Below are positions 1 through 7,597 of a stretch of DNA of 30,868 nt, piece by piece. The DNA is from STD1-204 sp041649895 (GTDB lineage Bacteria; Patescibacteriota; Minisyncoccia; Minisyncoccales; Minisyncoccaceae). The stretch lies in contig JBAZMG010000002.1 in the NCBI GenBank assembly GCA_041649895.1, positions 1 through 30,868 on the forward strand, read 5' to 3'. The translations under genes and the position numbers were made by a program. The notes under the pieces are model-generated. The model worked only from the letters and a program-made list of their open reading frames with translations, had not been told where the DNA came from and did no database searches. Position 1 is the first letter of the stretch. Each line of letters begins with the position of its first letter.

Positions 1-856
1 GGCACGCGCCGCCGCCGGCAATCACCATTCCTTTGTCCATAATATCGGCTGAAAGTTCCGGCGGAGTTTCTCGCAATACGTTTTTGACGCATTGAATTAT
101 TTCTTTTAGCGGATCCGCGATCGCGACACAAATCTCATTACTGTTGATCTTGATGTTTTTCGGCAATCCCAAGATCAGGTCACGGCCCTTTATCTCCATA
201 AACTTCGGCTCTTTTTCCGCCAAAGCGGTTCCGATCTTTATTTTTATATCTTCCGCTGTCTGTTCACCCACGGCCAAATTATACTTTTCTTTGATATACT
301 CGGAAATGGCCGCGTCCAATTTGTCTCCGGCGATTCGAAGAGATTGAGAATTCACAATTCCGCCGAGGGAAATAACAGCCACCTCGGTGGTGCCTCCGCC
401 AATATCAACGATCAAATGTCCGGACGATGAGTTAATGGGAATACCGGCTCCGATGGCGGACAAAACGGGCTCTTTCGCCACAAACACTTCTTTCGCTCCC
501 GCCAAAATTCCGGATTCGATAACAGCCCTTTTTTCCGTGGAAGTGATTCCCGCGGGAACACCGATCAGCAATTCCGGTTTAAAAAATCTGCCAAACCCGG
601 TATTGACCCGATTAATAAAATATTTAAGCATTGCCTGCGTGGTTCGGTAATCCGCGATCACTCCTTCGCGCAGAGGGCGGAACACTTGAATCGTGTCCGG
701 GGTGCGCCCGATCATTTCTTTCGCTTCCCGGCCCACGGCCAAAACCCTGTTTTCCGACAAAGAAACAGCGACAACGGACGGCTCGTTCAAGATCACACCC
801 TTGTTGGGGATGAAGACAAGCGAATTTTTTGTACCCAGGTCTATTCCTATTTTCAT
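1..856 (-). CDS. mreB: Rod shape-determining protein MreB (C-terminus cut by window edge)
   Basis: Actin-like ATPase that forms membrane-associated filaments and directs cell-wall synthesis in rod-shaped cells. Translating the minus strand from the ATG at 856 gives an open frame to the window edge, about 285 residues of a family that is usually 330-345 long. The start MKIGIDLGTKNS is the phosphate-1 motif of the actin/Hsp70 ATPase fold. Further in are VGREAKEMIGRTP, the phosphate-2 motif DIGGGTTEVAV, and near the edge the adenosine motif VIAGGGA, all in MreB order. No SD precedes the start; a 6-bp hairpin (866-884) sits 9 nt upstream of it. The gene is divergent from the PEGA-domain gene and its -35 box overlaps that gene's -35 box. 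Identification is firm; the last roughly 50 residues lie outside the window. Confidence 0.93.
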   Translation of the reverse strand, partial: MKIGIDLGTKNSLVFIPNKGVILNEPSVVAVSLSENRVLAVGREAKEMIGRTPDTIQVFRPLREGVIADYRTTQAMLKYFINRVNTGFGRFFKPELLIGVPAGITSTEKRAVIESGILAGAKEVFVAKEPVLSAIGAGIPINSSSGHLIVDIGGGTTEVAVISLGGIVNSQSLRIAGDKLDAAISEYIKEKYNLAVGEQTAEDIKIKIGTALAEKEPKFMEIKGRDLILGLPKNIKINSNEICVAIADPLKEIIQCVKNVLRETPPELSADIMDKGMVIAGGGAC

Positions 857-894
857 ATATATTTATTGGCATAATTGTTGCCAATAGTAAACCT

Positions 895-945
895 ATTTTA
901 GCCAATAAAAGGTGAATTGTAAAGTAGCGCTTTTTGCGCTATATT
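895..945. promoter_or_regulatory. Overlapping divergent promoters of mreB and the PEGA-domain gene
   Basis: Minus strand: -35 TTTACA (923-918), 17 bp, -10 TAAAAT (900-895), giving an mreB transcript start near 888. Plus strand: -35 TTGTAA (917-922), 17 bp, -10 TATATT (940-945), giving a start near 952. The two -35 boxes share bases 918-922. A perfect 6-bp inverted repeat (TAGCGC at 925-930, GCGCTA at 936-941) lies between the plus-strand -35 and -10 and could be an operator. Promoters are predicted by eye. Confidence 0.55.
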
Positions 946-985
946 ATAGAAAGTGGCCGAAAATAATCGGCCCGAAACCACACAT

Positions 986-2347
986 ATGAATAAAAAATTA
1001 AGAACCGTTCTTTTTTCTTTTTTTGTTATTGTTTTCATCTCCGTCGCGCCGGCGATCCTGCTATATTCTGAAGGGTACCGTTTTGATTGGCAGCAAAAAA
1101 AGATATTGGAAACCGGGGGTATCTACATAAAAACAAATTTCGCCAACGCGAGCGTCTCGATAGATGGAAAATACACCAATAAAACAGCTCAATTGTCGCA
1201 CGATTATCTGGCGCAAAATCTCTTACCGAAAGAACACACCGTAAAAGTGGAGATGACGGGATACCATTCCTGGGAAAAACATCTTGAGGTGGAAAAAAAG
1301 ATGGTTGCCCAGGTTGATATTGTGCTTTTTCCGGAAATTATCAATTTTATTAAATTAAAGGATGACGTCCAAAACTTATTTTCTTTCTCTGACCAAAATA
1401 AACTGCTTCTAGCTGACAAAAACAATCAATTGAGCTCGTACGCGAACTCTCAAGAAACAATTTTGATCGACGCAACCACCGCAGCAAAATATTACGCGAA
1501 GATTACGGATATTAAAATGTCTCCTGACGCGAAAACGATCATCATAAAAGCGGAGGACAAATCGAGAAAGATCATTTATTATACGGCCTCGGCCACAAAC
1601 GTTAATTCAACTTTGGCTGTTTTAAAAAATTTGGATAAGACAACGACCAGTCTTTTCTTCACGGGTAATAATACGATTATTTTCGACCAAGCCGGCAAAA
1701 TATTTTCCGAGGATTTGAGCACCCAAAAACCGACCCCGCTTCTCAACGGAACATCAGTACAAGCTTTTTACATTGAAGGTGAAAGTTTGTATTTTCTCTC
1801 CAAGGGAAACCTTATGCGGCAGAATATGTTGACGCAAAACCAGGAAACGATCAGCAAGTCCCCGATGGAGATTGCCGCGAAAAGCGAATACCAATTACTG
1901 GTATTTGGTGGCCGCACTTTTATCCTTAAAGACAAAATTTCTCTTTACGGAATAAACGCCGCGAAAGAATTCGAAAAATTACTGGATTCTCCGAGCGAGA
2001 TAAAATATTATCCTCTGCCCGACAAAATACTTTTTGCCACTGATTACGAATTATGGCTTCTGCTCTTAAAGGATTATCAAAGCCCATTTTTTCAAAAAGC
2101 GGGATCAATGATCTTCATTTCCCGATTTTCCGAAAAGATAAATGGAATAGATTGGGTGGGAAACGACTACTTCGCGTATTTATTGAACAACAAGCTGAAA
2201 ATAAGCGAAATCGATAATCGCGACAGCATCAATTCGTTCCAAGTGAGCGACAACGATGGAACTCAAATATGGTTTAACAAAAATGAAAAAGCTCTCTACT
2301 TTATTTCGCGAAACAGCCTTTTTGTTTCGCCAAAACTAATCCCTTAA
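986..2347 (+). CDS. PEGA-domain membrane-anchored surface protein
   Basis: Predicted extracytoplasmic protein with one N-terminal membrane anchor (about residues 7-27, LFSFFVIVFISVAPAILLYS). A PEGA-type beta domain follows: GGIYIKTNFANASVSIDGK near residues 43-61 and the LLPKEHTVKVEMTGYHSWEK segment about 25 residues later match the family pattern of a displayed strand pair followed by an HTV/GY motif. The remaining 300 residues alternate short beta strands and turns and look like an irregular beta-propeller (for example NLFSFSDQNKLLLADK and FFTGNNTIIFDQAGKIF). PEGA domains are usually found in surface or cell-envelope proteins. The open frame extends upstream to a GTG at 953, but 955-972 forms a perfect GGCCGA/TCGGCC hairpin and the ATG at 986 gives a normal anchor, so 986 is preferred. 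Exact function unknown. Confidence 0.7.
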   Translation: MNKKLRTVLFSFFVIVFISVAPAILLYSEGYRFDWQQKKILETGGIYIKTNFANASVSIDGKYTNKTAQLSHDYLAQNLLPKEHTVKVEMTGYHSWEKHLEVEKKMVAQVDIVLFPEIINFIKLKDDVQNLFSFSDQNKLLLADKNNQLSSYANSQETILIDATTAAKYYAKITDIKMSPDAKTIIIKAEDKSRKIIYYTASATNVNSTLAVLKNLDKTTTSLFFTGNNTIIFDQAGKIFSEDLSTQKPTPLLNGTSVQAFYIEGESLYFLSKGNLMRQNMLTQNQETISKSPMEIAAKSEYQLLVFGGRTFILKDKISLYGINAAKEFEKLLDSPSEIKYYPLPDKILFATDYELWLLLLKDYQSPFFQKAGSMIFISRFSEKINGIDWVGNDYFAYLLNNKLKISEIDNRDSINSFQVSDNDGTQIWFNKNEKALYFISRNSLFVSPKLIP

Positions 2348-2354
2348 AAAATTG

Positions 2355-2382
2355 AAACCAAGGATTTTTTCCTTGGTTTTTT
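2355..2382. terminator. Bidirectional intrinsic terminator
   Basis: A 10-bp perfect stem (AAACCAAGGA at 2355-2364, TCCTTGGTTT at 2370-2379) is followed on the plus strand by a T-run, ending the PEGA-domain gene. Read on the minus strand it follows the stop of the 80-residue gene and is followed by a second T-run (2345-2351 side), so it can serve both convergent genes. Confidence 0.85.
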
Positions 2383-2623
2383 AGCGAGTGAAGTAGCCAG
2401 TCCTTTTGATTATGTGATATACCCCGGTTTGTCCGGTCGATGTCGTGAATATATACACGTGCCCATTTTTGCATCTTTGGACACAAGACACAATCACTAC
2501 ATTTATTGTTTTTCCGTTACAAAGAACGAAGTCGATCGGTTGGCCGCTATCTGATTTTTTTAGAAAATCCGATTCAAACAGTCCCGAACAAATACGAACG
2601 CACCATCTTTTTTTCTCTTCCAT
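2381..2623 (-). CDS. Small uncharacterised protein, 80 residues
   Basis: Not recognised. I take it as real because the ATG at 2623 has an SD-like GAGAGG about 6 nt upstream, a promoter lies just before (TTGACA 2672-2667; -10 TATAGT 2651-2646 preceded by TGG, an extended -10), and the frame ends exactly at the shared terminator. The protein is basic at both ends, has four cysteines spread through it (WCVRICSG, FVLCNG, SCVQRCKNG) and a beta-rich second half (TINVVIVSCVQ, GHVYIFTTSTG). It has no membrane segment or signal peptide. It lies between two convergent/tandem neighbours and seems to be transcribed alone. Confidence 0.6.
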   Translation of the reverse strand: MEEKKRWCVRICSGLFESDFLKKSDSGQPIDFVLCNGKTINVVIVSCVQRCKNGHVYIFTTSTGQTGVYHIIKRTGYFTR

Positions 2624-2675
2624 ATAAAACCTCTCGCAAAACCAAACTATACCATCCCGAATGCTTTGTCAAAGA

Positions 2676-3857
2676 CTATTTACTTACGTTTATCTTTTTA
2701 CCGATAAATCCGGCGATAAAGATCAATGAGCCGATTCCGATAAATACGATCGGGTAGCCAAATGAGGAAACTATAAGCCCACCAAACAAGGCGCCAAAAG
2801 CCGTGGCGAAGGGCGAAAAGATCGTATCCGTGGCCGCTGACTCCTTTGGATACTTTTGCAGTTTTGTTGCCAAGAGGCCGCTTCTGCCGGAGTTCGATAC
2901 CAAGCTACTTATATTCTGCCCCAACATTATTAAAAACATTGTGAACGAATTCAAAACATTGGACAGCACTCCTAGAGCGATCGAAAATAATCCCGCCATC
3001 TGCGCGCCAAAAGATAAATTGATCTCGCTTTTGAATTTACCGATCTGTTTTATCGCCCAGATCGAAACGGGCAAAAAGGCAATTGATAAAGCTGAATTAA
3101 ATAATAAAATTCGGTTTAGCGACCATCCCAAATTTTTTAAAAATAGCGGAAAAAAAGTATTATTGAATCCGGCTAAGATCAAAACCAAAAAAGAAATTGC
3201 GATAAAAAACCAAGCATTCTTTTGTTTTATTGTATTCAATACTTGTCCATAATTGGCAACGCATTCTTTCGCGGGCAAATTGTCAATTTCACAAACCTTG
3301 GATTTTCGCAATCTGATAAAGCAATAGCTCGCGGCCAAAATTTGTATTATCGCGGCCGCCGTAAACACGCCCGCGAATCCGAATTTCCAAATGAATAACG
3401 CGCCGATTGCCGGAGCGAGCGCGTCGGTATATGAAGCGACGGAATAAAACCAGCCGAACGAAGCGTCCGGATTTTTTGATTTTGAGCCCATCAATATGGC
3501 GCGGGAACTGACAAAAAATAAAGCGGCGGAAATACCGAGCATTATTTGCAACCCGTAAAAGATAAGAAGATTGGGAAACAAGATCATTCCCACTGAATAA
3601 GCGCAATACCCCAAGATACCAAGCACCATTAGCATCGCGGCGTTGGCTTTGTGATTGAGAAACCCGGCCACGGGCGCGAAAAGGGCAATCGGCAGATAGA
3701 TCAAAAAATTAGTATATCCCACCTGCGATAAGGAAAAATTCTTGGAAACCAAATATAAAGGAAAATACAGAGAAAACAGCTTATACCCAAACATCAACAA
3801 AAAATGAGATAGCGATGTATCTCTTGTTGTATTTTCTTTTTTCCAAAAATTAAACAT
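2676..3857 (-). CDS. Major facilitator superfamily transporter
   Basis: A 393-residue polytopic membrane protein with about 12 predicted helices arranged as two six-helix halves, the usual MFS size and layout. The N-terminal half includes FLLMFGYKLFSLYFPLYLVSK and the glycine-rich helix pair after it (FLIYLPIALFAPVAGFLNHK, where a basic loop follows helix 2 as in the MFS loop 2-3 motif). A charged central loop (IRLRKSKVCEIDNLPAKE, about 185-202) separates the halves. The last half ends in FGYPIVFIGIGSLIFIAGFIGKK. The substrate cannot be read from sequence; an exporter of drugs or metabolites is as likely as an importer. A strong promoter gives a leader of only about 8 nt and no SD is seen. 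Confidence 0.8.
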   Translation of the reverse strand: MFNFWKKENTTRDTSLSHFLLMFGYKLFSLYFPLYLVSKNFSLSQVGYTNFLIYLPIALFAPVAGFLNHKANAAMLMVLGILGYCAYSVGMILFPNLLIFYGLQIMLGISAALFFVSSRAILMGSKSKNPDASFGWFYSVASYTDALAPAIGALFIWKFGFAGVFTAAAIIQILAASYCFIRLRKSKVCEIDNLPAKECVANYGQVLNTIKQKNAWFFIAISFLVLILAGFNNTFFPLFLKNLGWSLNRILLFNSALSIAFLPVSIWAIKQIGKFKSEINLSFGAQMAGLFSIALGVLSNVLNSFTMFLIMLGQNISSLVSNSGRSGLLATKLQKYPKESAATDTIFSPFATAFGALFGGLIVSSFGYPIVFIGIGSLIFIAGFIGKKINVSK

Positions 3858-3871
3858 TTTATTTTGGGTTT

Positions 3872-3900
3872 ATTTTAACATAGTCGATAAATAAACTCAA
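3872..3900 (-). promoter_or_regulatory. Promoter of the MFS transporter
   Basis: -35 TTGAGT (3900-3895), 17 bp, -10 TAAAAT (3877-3872). The -10 ends 14 nt before the ATG at 3857, so the predicted 5' leader is about 8 nt and has no SD. Confidence 0.6.
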
Positions 3901-3920
3901 AGTTCATGACCAAAAAAAAT

Positions 3921-3949
3921 TTGACAAAATAATTAATTCTGTTTATAGT
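3921..3949 (+). promoter_or_regulatory. Consensus sigma-70-type promoter of the 277-residue gene
   Basis: -35 TTGACA (3921-3926), 17 bp, -10 TATAGT (3944-3949). The leader starts near 3956 and contains a small GTCC/GGAC hairpin before the SD. Confidence 0.75.
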
Positions 3950-3980
3950 TTAATGGTCCGAAGAGGACATGAGGTACCTA

Positions 3981-4814
3981 ATGTCTCTTAACATAAAAGA
4001 GCTTCAAGAGCTCTACGACCGGGGAAAATTCACGGAAATTCTGAACAAAATTCGTGAAGATTATCCCCAGCTTTCAAGTCTCGTAAATGCTCCGCTTGAA
4101 ATTATGGAAGTATCCGCCTGGACGCTTTACCACTTGAAATCATATGTGCTTGCCGAGGAAATTGCCACGGAAGCCGCCAAAAAGAACAGCGAGAGTGCGC
4201 TCGAAATGCTGGCGCAATACCACGCGTATCAAACCAAGAACGACGCGGAACTAAATCGAATCCACGAACAATTGCCGAACAATCTTGGTGTTTGCAACGC
4301 TTTCGCGATCCGCGCTCGCGACCCGGACAGCACCATTGATCTCTGGATCGTGGTCAAGGCCGCAATGGATTTCAGGTATGTTTCAAAAATTGCCGCAATT
4401 CACTTAATGCACAATGCGGCACGAGCATTATTTAAAAAAGGAAACAAAAAAGAAGACACCGTACTTGCCGCCTTGTTCCTCGAAGAATGTCTATTGCGAT
4501 ACCAGAGAGATGGCAATGAAAACCTTCATCACCGGGCCACGGCCGCCTTCTGGCTATCCAAGGCGTATAACTCCGTCAATTTAAAAGCAGCTGCCCTGGA
4601 TGCCGGAGAGATTGCCTGTATATACTGGGACGAGCTGATGGAAATTGACCCACAGAACAAGCAATACCAGGAAAAAAAGCAAGGGAGCCAAAGAATGGTT
4701 CAGCCAGCTTTAAGACAAGTGTCATTAAATATTTCATCAAAACCAGCGTGTTTTGATGATTTTTTTATTAAATTTCAAAATAAAAACCGAAAGGATAAAA
4801 TCTTTCGGAATTAA
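3981..4814 (+). CDS. Uncharacterised all-helical protein, possibly TPR-like
   Basis: Cytosolic, soluble, 277 residues, almost entirely helical with a loose tetratricopeptide-like rhythm: APLEIMEVSAWTLYHLKSYV, LAEEIATEAAKKNSESALEML and TAAFWLSKAYNSVNLKAAAL each resemble an A/B helix pair, and the later stretch LAALFLEECLLRY fits too. No catalytic motif is visible. Such folds usually mediate protein-protein contact, but the partner is unknown. Two ATGs are in frame, 3969 and 3981. I chose 3981 because GAGG (3971-3974) sits 6 nt upstream; the AGAGG before 3969 is only 2 nt away. The stop overlaps the stop of the convergent Cys-rich gene. The gene is monocistronic with its own strong promoter. 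Confidence 0.6.
   Translation: MSLNIKELQELYDRGKFTEILNKIREDYPQLSSLVNAPLEIMEVSAWTLYHLKSYVLAEEIATEAAKKNSESALEMLAQYHAYQTKNDAELNRIHEQLPNNLGVCNAFAIRARDPDSTIDLWIVVKAAMDFRYVSKIAAIHLMHNAARALFKKGNKKEDTVLAALFLEECLLRYQRDGNENLHHRATAAFWLSKAYNSVNLKAAALDAGEIACIYWDELMEIDPQNKQYQEKKQGSQRMVQPALRQVSLNISSKPACFDDFFIKFQNKNRKDKIFRN
4780..4808 (-). terminator. Intrinsic terminator of the Cys-rich gene
   Basis: Minus strand: CCGAAAG (4808-4802) pairs with CTTTCGG (4793-4787), followed by TTTTTATTTT. The stem lies inside the last codons of the convergent plus-strand gene, so the two genes share DNA here. Confidence 0.75.
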
Positions 4815-5101
4815 AGGTCTTTAATAAGAAACTTAATATCAAATCGAGGATTAACGATGCACCCGAAATATTTACAATCAAGGCATTCATAGGGTTTCTT
4901 GGTTGGGCAATAGTTGGTTTTATTGACGCATTGAAAATTTTTGCATTTTTCACAATCCGAAACCTTGCCGTATTTTTCGCAACGCGTTTCTTCGCAAACC
5001 TCGCAACAGCCGATACACTTGTTCCGAACGACAAAGTGCAAAGCTGAAAGTCTACCAAACGGTAATGTGCCTCTTCGACCCGTCGTCCGAATTTTAATCA
5101 C
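4811..5101 (-). CDS. Small Cys-rich, probably metal-binding protein
   Basis: Up to 96 residues with 14 cysteines arranged in three related clusters: CIGCCEVCEETRC, CEKCKNFQC and CLDCKYFGC, the last two sharing a C-x2-C-x4-C pattern. This resembles zinc- or iron-sulfur-binding modules, but I cannot assign a named family. The start is unclear: the first possible start, GTG at 5101, overlaps a full-length SD (AGGAGGTGAT, 5106-5097), which is too close to serve that GTG. There is no ATG in frame; an ATT codon at 5092 lies 8 nt after AGGAGG, the right distance, and would be a rare start. I report the longest form. Promoter, SD and terminator all fit a real single-gene unit. Confidence 0.6.
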   Translation of the reverse strand: MIKIRTTGRRGTLPFGRLSALHFVVRNKCIGCCEVCEETRCEKYGKVSDCEKCKNFQCVNKTNYCPTKKPYECLDCKYFGCIVNPRFDIKFLIKDL

Positions 5102-5150
5102 CTCCTCAAAAACCTGATTAGTATAATATGATCTATTAAAAAATTACCAA
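5097..5150 (-). promoter_or_regulatory. Promoter and full-consensus SD of the Cys-rich gene
   Basis: -10 TATTAT (5128-5123) with a -35 of TTGGTA (5150-5145, 16 bp) or TTGTTG (5152-5147, 18 bp). The SD AGGAGGTGAT (5106-5097) is complementary to the whole anti-SD end of bacterial 16S rRNA. Confidence 0.6.
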
Positions 5151-5170
5151 CAAATCCGAGCGTTGTCAAA

Positions 5171-5205
5171 TTCAAAAATAAAAGAGAGGTTGAATTATCC
5201 TCTCT
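5171..5205 (-). terminator. Intrinsic terminator of the coiled-coil gene
   Basis: Minus strand: AGAGAGG (5205-5199) pairs with CCTCTCT (5189-5183), followed by TTTATTTTTG. It starts about 5 nt after the stop codon of the gene. Confidence 0.8.
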
Positions 5206-5209
5206 AAAA

Positions 5210-6598
5210 CTAATAGGGCGATGGCATTCTTATTGGACCAGTTCTTTCTTGAAAAGTTACTTTTGTTCGTCTTGCTTGCAAAAGAAAGTTGGCTAGGCCT
5301 TCCGGGTTGATGTAATAGACAGTCTTTCCACCGTCAAAGAAGGATGTGCCCTTAACCCCGGTTTTCGGATCTTCCATCCACTTCTTTACCGTACCCGGAA
5401 CAACTCCTACTGCGGCCGCAACGTCTCCGGCTTCGCATCCCTGCTTTGTCTTCTTGATGCAAATCACTGTATCAAAATCGGAACCGTCCTCAGTCTTACC
5501 GAGAAGAGGTTCTTCCTGGATTTCCGTGTCATCAGATCCTAGTCCTGGATCGGTTCCTTCATCAGAATCGGATCCCCCTCCTACAAAACGCATTTTTCGA
5601 ATTTTCTCATCTTGTTCGTAAGCCGCACGAGCACTGCCTCGAACTCCCCTATCAAGACGATCAGTGTCGGAATCTTTGGTCTCGAAACCGGTTTCCGGGA
5701 TTTTCTCATCTTGCCCCTGAACCACCAGGGCGCGGTTTCGAGCTTCCTTATCCAGACGCTCGGCCTCGACTCGGTTTCGAGCTTCTCTTTCTAAGCGTTC
5801 AGACTCTCTACGGTCTCGAGCTTCTTTGCGATCTTGGGCCTCTTTTTTCTTACGTTCAGTCTCTTCAGCTTCCTTCTTCAGGCGCTCTTCTTCGGCCTCC
5901 TTATTTAAGCGTTCAGCCTCTTCGCGCTTTCTAATTTCTTCGGCCTCGCGGTCTTTAGCCTCCTCGGCTTCGCGCTCTTCGGTTTCCTTCTTTAACCGTT
6001 CGGCCTCTTCATTTTTTCGTTTTTCTTCAGCCTCGCGGTCTTTAGCCTCCTCGGCTTCGCGCTCTTCGGTTTCCTTCTTTAACCGTTCGGCCTCTTCATT
6101 TTTTCGTTTTTCTTCAGCCTCGCGTTCCTGCTCTTCACGGCTCAATTTTTCCTTGACCCGTTTAATAATCGCTTCGACGTCTTCCAGCTTTATATAAAAT
6201 CCCCTGGCATACGGCTTAATCGGTATGTCGTGCTCTTCGACCAGAGTACGAAGTTCACAAAGCTCAATGCCCAATTTTTTTGAAGCTGCTAGGGCCGGTA
6301 GATAGCCCAGTTCAGCAAACCGAATCCCCGGCGATTGACGAGAGGTTTTTTTCTTATCCGGCTTGTCCGCCTCATTATCGGTTTCGCTAAACGCCAAATT
6401 CGCGATTTCCCTTGCTTTTTTTAAGTACGCTTCAAGGCCACTAATATTAATGACCAAGAGTTTATTTTCTGTTCTTGCTATCGACCCCGAAAGGCCCTCA
6501 ATTAGCAACTCAACATCATGTGGACTACAGGCTAGCGATTCCGCGATTCTCCGCGGAGTCATCCATTTGTCCGGATCCCCATCAAACAGCTTTGCCAT
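5210..6598 (-). CDS. Long charged coiled-coil protein with DNA-binding-like ends
   Basis: A 462-residue soluble protein. Residues 1-65 (MTPRRIAESLACSPHDVELL) look like a winged-helix/HTH domain. Residues about 90-150 repeat the theme (ELGYLPALAASKKLGIELCE, then GFYIKLEDVEAIIKRV), as in excisionase-type HTH folds. Residues about 155-290 form a single highly charged Glu/Lys/Arg coiled coil with a perfect 29-residue tandem repeat. A disordered acidic linker follows. Residues 380-450 hold a third HTH-like segment (AGDVAAAVGVVPGTVKKWM, then GKTVYYINPEGLANFLLQAR). Three terminal modules around a long rod suggest a DNA-bridging or scaffold protein; this is inference. The ATG at 6598 has GAGGGTGAG upstream; a GTG at 6604 is less likely. 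No close family is recognised. Confidence 0.65.
   Translation of the reverse strand: MAKLFDGDPDKWMTPRRIAESLACSPHDVELLIEGLSGSIARTENKLLVINISGLEAYLKKAREIANLAFSETDNEADKPDKKKTSRQSPGIRFAELGYLPALAASKKLGIELCELRTLVEEHDIPIKPYARGFYIKLEDVEAIIKRVKEKLSREEQEREAEEKRKNEEAERLKKETEEREAEEAKDREAEEKRKNEEAERLKKETEEREAEEAKDREAEEIRKREEAERLNKEAEEERLKKEAEETERKKKEAQDRKEARDRRESERLEREARNRVEAERLDKEARNRALVVQGQDEKIPETGFETKDSDTDRLDRGVRGSARAAYEQDEKIRKMRFVGGGSDSDEGTDPGLGSDDTEIQEEPLLGKTEDGSDFDTVICIKKTKQGCEAGDVAAAVGVVPGTVKKWMEDPKTGVKGTSFFDGGKTVYYINPEGLANFLLQARRTKVTFQERTGPIRMPSPY
5943..6116 (-). repeat. Perfect 87-bp tandem duplication inside the coiled-coil gene
   Basis: Bases 5943-6029 and 6030-6116 are identical over all 87 positions, encoding two copies of a 29-residue charged heptad unit (RKNEEAERLKKETEEREAEE core). 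A partly diverged third copy follows (REAEEIRKREEAERLNKE). Identity at silent sites means the duplication is recent or kept uniform by recombination. Confidence 0.95.
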
Positions 6599-6665
6599 AA
6601 ACACTCACCCTCTATTTAAATGAGCGCGATAAATGAACGAGTTAATCGCAGCAGCGATTGATTCC

Positions 6666-6694
6666 AGACTAAATCAATTTTTCAAATTTGTCAA
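6666..6694 (-). promoter_or_regulatory. Promoter of the coiled-coil gene
   Basis: -35 TTGACA (6694-6689), 17 bp, -10 TAGTCT (6671-6666). The predicted leader of about 60 nt holds a perfect hairpin, AATCGC TGCT GCGATT (6657-6642), before the SD. Confidence 0.55.
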
Positions 6695-6707
6695 AACCAA
6701 ATACGTT

Positions 6708-6738
6708 CTAAAAAATAAAAGAGTGAAATGATCACTCT
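6708..6738 (-). terminator. Intrinsic terminator of the 254-residue gene
   Basis: Minus strand: AGAGTGA (6738-6732) pairs with TCACTCT (6726-6720), followed by TTTATTTTTT. Its form closely resembles the terminator at 5171-5205. Confidence 0.8.
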
Positions 6739-6739
6739 C

Positions 6740-7504
6740 TTAATAGAATCTCAATGTGGGCGGTTTTCCGCTAACATCGCACCCGGGCACGGAATCTACA
6801 AATTCTGTCTGATTATAATCCGTCTGTCCGGCGTTTGATAGATAGCGGGCCAAATCGGCTATTTTTTCGTTCGCGGTCAGCAGATTATTTATCACATCAA
6901 CCAGCTTCGAATAATGGATGCTGTCTGTTGGAAAAAAGACTCCATCTTGCGGATTGTATATCTCGATATTCCAAAAGACCAAGAAATGGCCAATTCGCAC
7001 ACTGGCGCGAACCGGACCATTCTCGCAACGGGCCGCTAGGTTATATACTCTGATGAAGTCCACCGGTATCCGCAATTTTAATCCGATTGGCCAATCCGAC
7101 GGACGGAAAAATACCGGCCGATCAATGTTTGCGAAAGCTCCCTTTCCGGTCTCGATAAACTCAAAGCTTTCCTTTCTATTTTCTCTTAATAGGAATTCGC
7201 AAACTCCCTGATCAAGGATATTATCGAGTATGCGAGCCTCGTTAAATCTCTTTGATCCATTAAGCCTGTGATGTATGGGGGTGTCTAGGCAACGAGCCTT
7301 GGCATATTGCCAAGTCTGAATCAAATGCGGTTTTCCGTCGAATCTTCCGGGATAAATGCTAATATCGCGAATCGTAAAAGCATCCCCGATTCCGAGTGAA
7401 AAAAACATTTGACTGCTGATAATTTCTTGTCGCGAATTTCTTTCATCTTGATTTTCGAACGAACCGAACCTCAGTTCGTTAATCGGAACCCAAATTCTTT
7501 TCAT
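6740..7504 (-). CDS. Uncharacterised protein, 254 residues
   Basis: Not recognised. No signal peptide or membrane helix; mixed alpha/beta with a basic character. The second half reads like a beta sandwich (LKLRIPVDFIRVYNLAAR, VRASVRIGHFLVFWNIEIYN), which might be a ligand-binding or jelly-roll-type domain, followed by a helical tail (LVDVINNLLTANEKIADLAR). The start ATG at 7504 has a consensus AGGAGG 7 nt upstream and its own promoter, and a terminator follows the stop at once, so it is a single-gene unit. It stands next to the coiled-coil gene in the same orientation and shares its style of expression signals, which may mean a common origin or regime rather than a shared function. Confidence 0.55.
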   Translation of the reverse strand: MKRIWVPINELRFGSFENQDERNSRQEIISSQMFFSLGIGDAFTIRDISIYPGRFDGKPHLIQTWQYAKARCLDTPIHHRLNGSKRFNEARILDNILDQGVCEFLLRENRKESFEFIETGKGAFANIDRPVFFRPSDWPIGLKLRIPVDFIRVYNLAARCENGPVRASVRIGHFLVFWNIEIYNPQDGVFFPTDSIHYSKLVDVINNLLTANEKIADLARYLSNAGQTDYNQTEFVDSVPGCDVSGKPPTLRFY

Positions 7505-7525
7505 GCAAAATCCTCCTTGAGTCTG

Positions 7526-7554
7526 AAAATAAAAGTGCTGTAAAATTACTGCAA
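7526..7554 (-). promoter_or_regulatory. Promoter of the 254-residue gene
   Basis: -35 TTGCAG (7554-7549), 17 bp, -10 TATTTT (7531-7526). The SD AGGAGG lies just downstream at about 7517-7512. Confidence 0.5.
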
Positions 7555-7597
7555 GTTGAGAATAATCCGATTAAACCTATCTGTCAAGCAAGCCACG

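Noticed and set aside
2803..3252. 149-codon open frame on the plus strand
   Set aside because: It is antisense to the MFS transporter, whose helices explain the sequence; there is no start signal.
4768..5058. 96-codon minus-strand frame starting at ATG 5058
   Set aside because: Overlaps the Cys-rich gene in another frame, lacks an SD and has no ordered motif; the Cys-rich frame has the promoter, SD and terminator.
5826..6197. Ser/Arg/Phe-rich open frame on the plus strand
   Set aside because: It is the antisense of the Glu/Lys-rich repeats of the coiled-coil gene; its repeated sequence follows from that.
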